7,822 bases of DNA from Actinomycetales bacterium (GTDB lineage: Bacteria > Actinomycetota > Actinomycetes > Actinomycetales > JAHECE01). Positions 1-5,703 of this stretch are shown here, in pieces. The first letter of the stretch is position 1. Each line of letters begins with the position of its first letter. The notes under the pieces were generated by a model. It was not told where the DNA came from, did no database searches, and was given only the letters and a program-made list of their open reading frames with translations. A program made the position numbers and the translations under genes. The stretch lies in NCBI GenBank assembly GCA_024641895.1, contig JAHECE010000125.1, forward strand, positions 1 through 7,822. The letters are read 5' to 3'.

Positions 1-891
1 GCTGAAGCCCGTGAGCAGGACGCCCTGCGCGGCCGCCCAGGTGGCCAGCGCCTCGATGAGCCGGGCGCCCGCGACGGCGTCGGCGCCCGGCGGGTGGGCG
101 TCGCTGCCGGCCCAGTAGCTTCCGGGGCTCACCTCCCGCAGGCCGATGCGCGGCCCCAGGTCGTGAGCCATGGCCGGGACGAGCCCCGCGGGCCCGGCGA
201 ACCGTACGCCCGAGGCGTGTTCCGAGCCGCCCGCGACCAGGTCGGCGGGGCTGCCGTGGGCGATGACCCGGCCGTGGTCGACGATCGCGACGGCGTCGGC
301 GAGGGCCTCGGCCTCGTCCATGAGGTGCGTCGTGAGGATGACCGCCACCCCGCTGGCCCGCAGCTCGCCGACGAGGCCCCAGACGGCGTGCCGACCCTGG
401 GGGTCGAGGCCCGCGCTCGGCTCGTCGAGGAACACGAGCTCCGGGCGACCGACGACGGCGGCGGCGAGGGCGAGGCGCTGGCGCTCGCCGCCCGATAGCC
501 GCCGTACCGCGGTCTTGCCGAAGGCGTCGATCCCGAGGCGCCGCTCGAGCGCGGCGACGTCGCGCGGAGCCGCGTACATGGCGGCGACGTGCCGCAGGAC
601 GTCGCGGGCGCGAGCAGCGCCCGGCAGGCCCCCGTCCTGGAGCATGACCCCTACCCGGGCGCGGAGCTCGGTCGAGTCCTTGACCGGGTCGAGACCCAGC
701 ACCGACACGGTGCCGGAGTCGGGTCGCCGGAGGCCCTCGCAGCACTCGATCGTCGTGGTCTTGCCGGCGCCGTTCGGGCCGAGCACCGCGGTGATCTCAC
801 CGGCCCGCGCGCTCAGCGAGAGCCCGTCGACGGCTCGGGCGCCGCCGTATGCCTTGGTGAGGTCGGCGATCTCGACGACGGGGCTCGGCAC
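1..891 (-). CDS. ABC transporter ATP-binding protein, DrrA/CcmA type (partial, 3' end outside window)
   Basis: This is the cytoplasmic ATPase subunit of an ABC-2 type transporter, which would power a separate membrane permease. I translated it by hand: 297 codons are present and the reading frame is still open at the left edge. Visible motifs are Walker A GPNGAGKT (residues 38-45), Q-loop Gln85, signature LSGGERQR (132-139), Walker B LVFLDEP with catalytic Glu157, the D-loop AGLD, and the H-loop His189 in TTHLMDEAE. The tail after about residue 220 is the variable C-terminal region of this subfamily. The start is the GTG at 889-891: an in-frame TAG lies 9 bases upstream and no other start lies between. 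There is no Shine-Dalgarno sequence, so translation is probably leaderless. The gene is divergent from sufR. In mycobacteria a similar divergent ATPase (Rv1458c) sits near the suf genes, followed by a permease and the heme A synthase ctaA, so those are likely neighbours to the left. The substrate is unknown. The family is certain; the physiological role is not. Confidence 0.93.
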   Translation of the reverse strand, partial: MPSPVVEIADLTKAYGGARAVDGLSLSARAGEITAVLGPNGAGKTTTIECCEGLRRPDSGTVSVLGLDPVKDSTELRARVGVMLQDGGLPGAARARDVLRHVAAMYAAPRDVAALERRLGIDAFGKTAVRRLSGGERQRLALAAAVVGRPELVFLDEPSAGLDPQGRHAVWGLVGELRASGVAVILTTHLMDEAEALADAVAIVDHGRVIAHGSPADLVAGGSEHASGVRFAGPAGLVPAMAHDLGPRIGLREVSPGSYWAGSDAHPPGADAVAGARLIEALATWAAAQGVLLTGFS

Positions 892-927
892 GCGGCGAGT
901 CTAGGACGCGGCGCGGTCCGGCCGGAC
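892..927 (-). promoter_or_regulatory. Putative leaderless promoter of the ABC ATPase gene, with overlapping palindrome
   Basis: Read on the - strand, TAGACT (898-903) fits the actinobacterial -10 pattern TANNNT. It ends 6 bases before the GTG start, so transcription would begin at or next to the start codon. That agrees with the lack of a Shine-Dalgarno sequence. No convincing -35 hexamer is present at 17 bases spacing (TCCGGC, 921-926). A perfect 12-bp palindrome, GTCCGGCCGGAC (916-927), covers that -35 zone and could be an operator, though such GC-only palindromes also arise by chance in DNA of this composition. Confidence 0.45.
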
Positions 928-1005
928 GACGCGGTCTCGTCGGGAGGGCCGGTGGGGTTCGCCGAGCCCGCGACAGGCGCTCGCGAAGGTCGGGTGAGGT
1001 GACCC

Positions 1006-1023
1006 TTCCTTGCGGGAAAGGAA
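1006..1023. repeat. Perfect inverted repeat TTCCTT-N6-AAGGAA upstream of sufR
   Basis: The two 6-bp arms (1006-1011 and 1018-1023) are exact reverse complements separated by GCGGGA. The repeat is AT-richer than its surroundings and directly abuts the putative SufR operator at 1024. The two dyad centres are 21 bp apart, about two helical turns, so proteins on both would face the same side. The repeat also overlaps the proposed -35 hexamer of sufR. A binding site for SufR or for a second regulator is possible; the sequence is not the same motif as the neighbouring operator. Confidence 0.4.
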
Positions 1024-1038
1024 TTTGGCAACGAGGAT
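1010..1038 (+). promoter_or_regulatory. Putative sufR/suf operon promoter
   Basis: TTGCGG (1010-1015) could serve as the -35 element and GAGGAT (1033-1038) as the -10, with a 17-base spacer. The -10 has the conserved second A and final T but lacks the first T. Transcription would begin near 1044-1046 and give an untranslated leader of about 80 bases. The -10 is exactly the 6-base spacer of the palindrome at 1024-1047, so a repressor bound there would exclude RNA polymerase. Both hexamers are weak matches, so this is an inference from arrangement more than from sequence quality. Confidence 0.35.
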
Positions 1039-1047
1039 GTTTCCGAA
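1024..1047. promoter_or_regulatory. Putative SufR operator (hyphenated palindrome)
   Basis: The left arm TTTGGCAAC (1024-1032) and right arm GTTTCCGAA (1039-1047) are reverse complements at 7 of 9 positions, with a 6-base spacer GAGGAT. The core reads CAAC-N6-GTTT. From memory, the Streptomyces avermitilis SufR site is CAAC-N6-GTTG, so this matches 7 of 8 core positions with the same spacer length. It lies in the divergent region directly ahead of sufR, where autoregulation by SufR is expected. The mycobacterial site I recall (ACACT-N5-TGTGA) is not seen here. Confidence 0.6.
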
Positions 1048-1083
1048 GTCAGGCCCGACGCCTCGTCTGCGGGGGTCTGCTCC

Positions 1084-1098
1084 GGTCCTACCCGGACC
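1084..1098 (+). other. Small hairpin in the sufR leader
   Basis: GGTCC (1084-1088) and GGACC (1094-1098) can pair around a 5-base loop TACCC. The stem ends 12 bases before the sufR ribosome binding site. There is no T-tract, so it is not an intrinsic terminator. A 5-bp GC stem is easily formed by chance in DNA of this composition, and a role in leader stability is only a possibility. Confidence 0.2.
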
Positions 1099-1109
1099 CG
1101 TTCGACGCC

Positions 1110-1117
1110 AAGGAGGT
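1110..1117 (+). promoter_or_regulatory. Ribosome binding site of sufR
   Basis: AAGGAGGT is a near-perfect complement to the 16S rRNA tail and its AGGAGG core lies 7 bases before the ATG at 1124. It decides the sufR start against the in-frame upstream candidates (TTG at 1010, ATG at 1037), neither of which has a suitably spaced site. It is the strongest ribosome binding site in the window. Confidence 0.85.
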
Positions 1118-1123
1118 GCGCGC

Positions 1124-1810
1124 ATGTCGGTCACGAACGAGGTCGACGCCTCCACCCGTGAGCAGGTGCTCCATCTCGTCGTCTCCCGCGGGCCGATCTC
1201 GGCCGGAGATCTCGCGTCCACCCTCGACCTGACGCCCCCCGCGGTCCGGCGGCACCTGGTCGCGCTCGAGGGCGACGGGCAGATCGTCGCCCGGCCGGAC
1301 CCGGCGGCGGCTCAGCGGGGCCGAGGCCGCCCCGCACGGCGCTACGTCGCCACCACGAGCGCCCACGAGCACATGTCCGCGGCGTACGCCGAGCTCGCGG
1401 TGCAGGTGATGCACCACCTCGCCACGACGGCCGGCGAGGGTGCAGTGCGCGCCTTCGCCGGCGCCAGGGTCGAGGAGATCGAGCGACGCTACGCCCCGGC
1501 AGTCGAGTCGGCCGGGCCCGGCGTGGCCGACCGGGTCGACGCCCTCGCGGCCGCACTCGTCGAAGACGGCTACGAGGCGACGACGAGACCTGTACGGGGC
1601 ACCGCCACGCTCCAGCTGTGCCAGGGTCACTGCCCGGTACAGCGCGTCGCGGCCGCGTTCCCCGAGTTCTGTGACGCCGAGACGGCCGCGTTCTCCCGGT
1701 TGCTCGGCGTCCACGTCCAACGGCTCGCCACCCTCGCCGGTGGCGGGCACGTCTGCACCACAAGCATCCAGACCAACATCCCCCAGGCAACGGTGGAAGG
1801 ACAGCGATGA
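1124..1810 (+). CDS. sufR: Fe-S cluster-sensing winged-helix transcriptional repressor SufR
   Basis: This 228-residue regulator most likely represses its own operon when its Fe-S cluster is loaded and releases DNA when cluster supply falls. The N-terminus is a winged helix-turn-helix: the first helix begins near REQVLHLVV (12-20), the recognition helix is about residues 37-48 (TPPAVRRHLVAL), and a basic wing GRGRPARRY spans 66-74. The C-terminal half has Cys166-X3-Cys170-X12-Cys183-X27-Cys211. The last three spacings (X12, X27) are those I remember for the cluster ligands of mycobacterial and Streptomyces SufR; Cys166 is an extra nearby thiol. The start is set by the strong ribosome binding site; a longer reading frame from 1010 is not favoured. 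The stop overlaps the sufB start as ATGA, so the sensor and the scaffold are translationally coupled. Position at the head of a suf operon supports the name strongly. Whether the cluster is 2Fe-2S or 4Fe-4S cannot be read from sequence. Confidence 0.93.
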   Translation: MSVTNEVDASTREQVLHLVVSRGPISAGDLASTLDLTPPAVRRHLVALEGDGQIVARPDPAAAQRGRGRPARRYVATTSAHEHMSAAYAELAVQVMHHLATTAGEGAVRAFAGARVEEIERRYAPAVESAGPGVADRVDALAAALVEDGYEATTRPVRGTATLQLCQGHCPVQRVAAAFPEFCDAETAAFSRLLGVHVQRLATLAGGGHVCTTSIQTNIPQATVEGQR

Positions 1811-3279
1811 CAACACCCACCCAGCAGGTGAGTGGACAGGGGAGCGCCCCCTCCGGAGCCCCGGCACAACCGATGACGCAGGACGAGACGATCGCCTCGA
1901 TCGGCTCCTACTCCTACGGCTGGCACGACGCCGACGTCGCGGGCATCAGCGCGCGGCGCGGCCTCAGCGAGGACGTCGTGCGTTCCATCTCGGCGCTCAA
2001 GAACGAGCCCGAATGGATGCTCGAACGACGGCTGAAGGGACTTCGCCTCTTCGGGAAGAAGCCGATGCCGACCTGGGGCGCGGACCTCACGGGTATCGAT
2101 TTCGACAACATCAAGTACTTCGTGCGCTCCACCGAGAAGCAGGCGGCGAGCTGGGAGGACCTCCCCGAGGACATCCGGCGCACGTACGACCGGCTCGGCA
2201 TCCCCGAGGCCGAGAAGCAGCGGCTCGTCGCCGGGGTCGCCGCGCAGTACGAGTCCGAGGTCGTCTACCACCAGATCCGTGAGGACCTCGAGGCCCAGGG
2301 CGTGCTGTTCCTGGACACCGACACCGGCCTGCGCGAGCACCCCGAGATCTTCCAGGAGTACTTCGGCTCCGTGATCCCGGTCGGCGACAACAAGTTCGCC
2401 GCGCTGAACACCGCCGTGTGGTCCGGCGGGTCCTTCGTCTACGTGCCGCCGGGCGTGCACGTCGACATCCCGCTCCAGGCCTACTTCCGGATCAACACCG
2501 AGAACATGGGCCAGTTCGAGCGGACGTTGATCATCGCCGACGAGGGCTCGTACGTGCACTACGTCGAAGGTTGCACGGCGCCGATCTACTCGAGCGACTC
2601 GCTGCACTCCGCAGTCGTCGAGATCATCGTCAAGAAGGACGCCCGAGTCCGCTACACGACGATCCAGAACTGGTCCAACAACGTCTACAACCTCGTGACC
2701 AAGCGAGCGACCGCCGCCCAGGGCGCGACGATGGAGTGGATCGACGGGAACATCGGTTCCAAGGTGACGATGAAGTACCCGGCCGTCTACCTCATGGGCG
2801 AGCACGCTCGCGGCGAGACCTTGTCCATCGCGTTCGCCGGTGAGGGACAGCACCAGGACACCGGCTCGAAGATGGTGCATCTCGCTCCGAACACGTCGTC
2901 GTCGATCGTCTCGAAGTCGGTGGCTCGCGGCGGTGGTCGCTCGTCCTACCGCGGACTCGTCCAGATCCTCGAGGGCGCCGAGCACTCGAAGTCGAACGTG
3001 CTGTGCGACGCGCTGCTCGTCGACCAGATCTCGCGCTCGGACACCTACCCCTACGTCGACGTGCGGGAGGACGACGTCGAGATGGGTCACGAGGCCACCG
3101 TGTCGAAGGTCAGCGAGGAGCAGCTGTTCTACCTCATGTCCCGGGGCATGCCGGAGACCGAGGCGATGGCGATGATCGTGCGCGGGTTCATCGAGCCCAT
3201 CGCGCGCGAGCTGCCCATGGAGTACGCCCTCGAGCTGAACCGGCTGATCGAGCTGCAGATGGAAGGGGCCGTCGGCTGA
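1807..3279 (+). CDS. sufB: Fe-S cluster assembly scaffold protein SufB
   Basis: SufB is the scaffold subunit of the cytoplasmic SufBC2D complex, on which the nascent Fe-S cluster forms from SufS-derived sulfur and iron. The 490-residue length is normal for the family. Family blocks include GSYSYGWHDADVAG near residue 32, GIDFDNIKYF near 98, SVIPVGDNKFAALN, and the beta-helix core with INTENMGQFERTLI. Cys256 in YVEGCTAPIY corresponds to the sulfur-accepting Cys254 of E. coli SufB. Cys400 (NVLCDALL) and Glu429 (MGHEATVSK) correspond to E. coli Cys405 and Glu434, with the same 29-residue spacing, and His428 precedes Glu429. The C-terminal interface motif is SEEQLFYLMSRG. There is no intein, unlike Mycobacterium tuberculosis SufB. 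The ATG at 1807 overlaps the sufR stop by 4 bases and has GGAAGGA 5 bases upstream. An internal ATG at 1873 lacks a good site. The first 25 residues are polar and variable. Confidence 0.98.
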   Translation: MTTPTQQVSGQGSAPSGAPAQPMTQDETIASIGSYSYGWHDADVAGISARRGLSEDVVRSISALKNEPEWMLERRLKGLRLFGKKPMPTWGADLTGIDFDNIKYFVRSTEKQAASWEDLPEDIRRTYDRLGIPEAEKQRLVAGVAAQYESEVVYHQIREDLEAQGVLFLDTDTGLREHPEIFQEYFGSVIPVGDNKFAALNTAVWSGGSFVYVPPGVHVDIPLQAYFRINTENMGQFERTLIIADEGSYVHYVEGCTAPIYSSDSLHSAVVEIIVKKDARVRYTTIQNWSNNVYNLVTKRATAAQGATMEWIDGNIGSKVTMKYPAVYLMGEHARGETLSIAFAGEGQHQDTGSKMVHLAPNTSSSIVSKSVARGGGRSSYRGLVQILEGAEHSKSNVLCDALLVDQISRSDTYPYVDVREDDVEMGHEATVSKVSEEQLFYLMSRGMPETEAMAMIVRGFIEPIARELPMEYALELNRLIELQMEGAVG

Positions 3280-4562
3280 TGCCCGCAGCAGTTCCCACCG
3301 AGGTCGAGGCCGCGGTCTCGACCGATCACTCCCGCGCGACGTCGGATGCCGCGCACACCCACGGCGCCGGAGCCCAGGGCGGGCGCGCCAAGGGCAGGCC
3401 CGGCGTCCCGCAGGGCTCCCGGGCCGAGCGGGGCACGTCGTTCGCTCTCGCGGACTTCCCGTTGCCCACGGGGCGGGAGGAAGACTGGCGCTTCTCGCCG
3501 GTCAGCCGGCTCCAGGGCCTGTTCGCGGGTGAGCTCACCGCGTCCGCGCCCGTGGTCGACGTCGCGGCGGACGACGCAGTGCGCGTCGAACGGGTCGGTC
3601 GCGACGACGCCCGGCTGGGCGTGGCGGGCGAGCCCGGCGACCGGATCTCGGCCGCAGCCTGGGAAGGCTTCGACGAGGCGGTCGTGATCACGGTGCCGCG
3701 CGGCGTGGCCGCAGGATCGCCGACCACGATCACGGTTCGCGGCGAGGGCGGGGGACCGGCCGCCGGTCACGTCCTGGTGATCGCCGAGCCCTTGAGCGAG
3801 GCCGTCGTGGTGCTCGACCACACCGGCAGCGCCGAGCTCGCCGAGACGGTGGAGATCGTCGTCCAGGACGGTGCTCACCTGCGGCTCGTGTCCGTGCAGG
3901 ACTGGGCGCCGGGAACCGTTCACGCGGCCGACCACCGCGCGACCGTGGGCCGCGACGGCAACCTCACGCACATCGTCGTCACCCTCGGCGGAGACGTCGT
4001 CCGCGTGACGCCGGAGGCGACCTTCACGGCGCCGGGCGGCAGCGTCGAGATGCTCGGGCTCTACTACGCCGACGCAGGCCAGCACCAGGAGCACCGGCTC
4101 TTCATCGATCACGCGGTGCCCGACTGCCGCAGCAGGGTGACGTACAAGGGCGCGCTGCAGGGCTCCGGCGCGCACACCGTCTGGGTCGGCGACGTGCTCA
4201 TCCGGCACGAGGCGACCGGGACCGACACCTACGAGCTCAACCGGAACCTCGTGCTCACGGACGGCGCCCGCGCCGACTCCGTGCCCAACCTCGAGATCGA
4301 GACCGGTGAGATCGAGGGTGCGGGGCATGCCAGCGCCACGGGACGCTTCGACGACGAGCAGCTGTTCTACCTGCGCTCGCGGGGCATCCCCGAGGCGGCA
4401 GCCAGGCGACTGGTCGTGCGAGGCTTCTTCGCGGAGCTGATCACGCGCATCGGCGTCGCCGAGATCGAGGCCCGGTTGCTCGCGGCCATCGAGCGTGAGC
4501 TCGACGCCACGTTGCAGGGCGCGGCCGACGCCCCGACCGCGAGCGCAGGGGGCAACCGGTGA
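3279..4562 (+). CDS. sufD: Fe-S cluster assembly protein SufD
   Basis: SufD is the SufB paralogue that completes the SufBC2D scaffold; the cluster is thought to form at the SufB-SufD interface, and SufD is needed for iron entry. The protein has 427 residues. Residues 1-50 are a low-complexity, Ala/Gly/Arg/His-rich segment, followed by DFPLPTGREEDWRFSPV (about 58-74), the usual start of the conserved fold. The middle is the beta-helix (VEMLGLYYADAGQHQEHRL). Cys283 is in VPDCRSRVTYKGALQG. His350 (GAGHASATG) matches the functionally important His360 of E. coli SufD; the E. coli cysteine two residues before it is Ala here. The C-terminal motif DDEQLFYLRSRGIPEAAAR mirrors SufB. The start ATG shares one base with the sufB stop (TGATG) and has GGAAGGGG 10 bases upstream. 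A much longer frame reaching back to 3003 is only a frame extension inside sufB. Confidence 0.97.
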   Translation: MPAAVPTEVEAAVSTDHSRATSDAAHTHGAGAQGGRAKGRPGVPQGSRAERGTSFALADFPLPTGREEDWRFSPVSRLQGLFAGELTASAPVVDVAADDAVRVERVGRDDARLGVAGEPGDRISAAAWEGFDEAVVITVPRGVAAGSPTTITVRGEGGGPAAGHVLVIAEPLSEAVVVLDHTGSAELAETVEIVVQDGAHLRLVSVQDWAPGTVHAADHRATVGRDGNLTHIVVTLGGDVVRVTPEATFTAPGGSVEMLGLYYADAGQHQEHRLFIDHAVPDCRSRVTYKGALQGSGAHTVWVGDVLIRHEATGTDTYELNRNLVLTDGARADSVPNLEIETGEIEGAGHASATGRFDDEQLFYLRSRGIPEAAARRLVVRGFFAELITRIGVAEIEARLLAAIERELDATLQGAADAPTASAGGNR

Positions 4563-4942
4563 CCGCGCAGCATGTGTGCCAGGTGAGCGACCTGGCACTC
4601 GGGAGCACCCTGCGTCTCGACCTCGACGCAGCCGACGGCGCGGTCGTCGAGGTGGCGCTCGTGCGCACCGAGGACGGCGAGTTCTACGCCGTCTCCGACG
4701 TCTGCTCCCACGGCGCGGTGTCGCTGTCCGACGGCGAGGTGGAGGACTGCACGCTCGAGTGCTGGCTCCACGGGTCGCGCTTCGACCTGCGCACCGGGAA
4801 GCCGCTGAGTCTGCCTGCGGTGCAGCCGATCGCCGTCTACCCCGTGACCGTCGACGGCGACAGCGTGCTCGTCGACGTCGACCTCAGCTCGACCGACACC
4901 TCCGAGCCGGCCGACCCGGCCGCCCCCACGCGAAGGAACTGA
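4559..4942 (+). CDS. Rieske-type [2Fe-2S] ferredoxin embedded in the suf operon
   Basis: This 127-residue soluble protein resembles the small ferredoxin subunits of aromatic-ring dioxygenases. The Rieske ligands are complete: Cys49-Ser-His51 and Cys68-Trp-Leu-His71, 16 residues between the two motifs, which would hold a [2Fe-2S] cluster with two Cys and two His. The disulfide cysteines of high-potential Rieske proteins are absent, as expected for the dioxygenase-ferredoxin class, although an additional Cys64 lies before the second motif. No signal peptide or membrane segment is seen. The last 20 residues are acidic and proline-rich. The start is GTG at 4559, overlapping the sufD stop as GTGA, with AGGGGG 7 bases upstream. 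Databases often name such genes after dioxygenase subunits, but no oxygenase is nearby. The operon position argues for a role as electron carrier in Fe-S assembly or as a client protein. Streptomyces suf operons also carry such a gene at this place, as far as I recall. The family is certain; the function is inferred. Confidence 0.9.
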   Translation: MTAQHVCQVSDLALGSTLRLDLDAADGAVVEVALVRTEDGEFYAVSDVCSHGAVSLSDGEVEDCTLECWLHGSRFDLRTGKPLSLPAVQPIAVYPVTVDGDSVLVDVDLSSTDTSEPADPAAPTRRN

Positions 4943-4944
4943 CG

Positions 4945-5703
4945 ATGTCTACGCTCCAGATCCGCGACCTGCACGTCAGCGTCGACACGGCCGATGGGCC
5001 CAAGCCGATCCTTCGCGGCGTGGACCTCACCGTGAACAGCGGCGAGACGCACGCGCTCATGGGCCCGAACGGGTCGGGCAAGTCCACGTTGGCCTACTCG
5101 ATCGCCGGCCACCCCAAGTACCAGATCACGTCGGGTGAGGTTCTCCTCGACGGCGAGGACGTCCTCGAGATGACCGTGGACGAGCGGGCCCGCGCAGGCC
5201 TGTTCCTCGCCATGCAGTACCCCGTCGAGGTGCCCGGCGTCACGGTCGCCAACTTCCTGCGGACGGCCAAGACCGCGATCGACGGCCAGGCGCCCAAGCT
5301 GCGCACGTGGGTCGCCGAGGTGCGGAGCACGATGGAGCGCCTCCGGATGGACCCGACGTTCGCCGAGCGCAACGTCAACGAGGGCTTCTCCGGGGGTGAG
5401 AAGAAGCGCCACGAGATCCTCCAGCTCGAGCTCCTCGCGCCGAAGTTCGCCATCCTCGACGAGACGGACTCCGGGCTGGACGTCGACGCGCTGCGCGTGG
5501 TGTCCGAGGGCGTCAACCGCGTGCTCGAGAACACCGACGTGGGCGTCCTGCTCATCACGCACTACACCCGGATCCTGCGCTACATCCAGCCGGACTTCGT
5601 CCACGTGTTCGTCGACGGCCGCATCGCCGAGGAGGGCGGCCCCGAGCTGGCGGAGCGACTCGAGGCCGAGGGCTACGACCGCTTCCTCACGGCAGGCGTG
5701 TGA
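4945..5703 (+). CDS. sufC: Fe-S cluster assembly ATPase SufC
   Basis: SufC is the cytoplasmic ABC-type ATPase of the SufBC2D complex; ATP binding brings two SufC subunits together and reshapes the SufB-SufD interface so that a cluster can form. It does not transport anything. The 252 residues match the usual family length. Motifs: Walker A GPNGSGKST (40-48), Q-loop Gln91 in LAMQYPVEVPG, signature FSGGEKKR (148-155), Walker B FAILDETDSGLD with catalytic Glu173 and the SufC-type TDSGLD, and H-loop His206 in LITHYTRIL. LETD in place of the LDEP of true transporters is diagnostic of SufC. The ATG at 4945 lies 2 bases after the Rieske gene stop, with GAAGGA (4932-4937) 7 bases upstream. A reading frame extending back to 4495 is an overlap artefact. 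Confidence 0.98.
   Translation: MSTLQIRDLHVSVDTADGPKPILRGVDLTVNSGETHALMGPNGSGKSTLAYSIAGHPKYQITSGEVLLDGEDVLEMTVDERARAGLFLAMQYPVEVPGVTVANFLRTAKTAIDGQAPKLRTWVAEVRSTMERLRMDPTFAERNVNEGFSGGEKKRHEILQLELLAPKFAILDETDSGLDVDALRVVSEGVNRVLENTDVGVLLITHYTRILRYIQPDFVHVFVDGRIAEEGGPELAERLEAEGYDRFLTAGV

Noticed and set aside
1084..1098. An attenuator or intrinsic terminator ahead of sufR
   Set aside because: The stem is only 5 bp and is not followed by a T-tract; no alternative pairing strong enough for an attenuator was seen.
1010..1123. An N-terminal extension of SufR (TTG at 1010 or ATG at 1037)
   Set aside because: The extension would be Pro/Arg-rich and unlike SufR N-termini, neither start has a suitable ribosome binding site, the proposed transcript starts after 1037, and AAGGAGGT is ideally placed for the ATG at 1124.
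1627..3090. A 487-codon open frame on the - strand opposite sufR/sufB
   Set aside because: It mirrors the codon periodicity of the + strand genes, is rich in Val/Asp/His/Leu/Arg without recognisable motifs, and lies fully under genes with clear homology. Long antisense frames are common in DNA of this GC content.
3129..4598. A 489-codon open frame on the - strand opposite sufD
   Set aside because: Same antisense shadow effect; no family motif and no ribosome binding context, while the + strand encodes an unmistakable SufD.
4559..4942. Naming the Rieske protein as a dioxygenase (for example phenylpropionate) subunit
   Set aside because: Only the ferredoxin fold is supported; no oxygenase or reductase genes are present and the context is Fe-S assembly.
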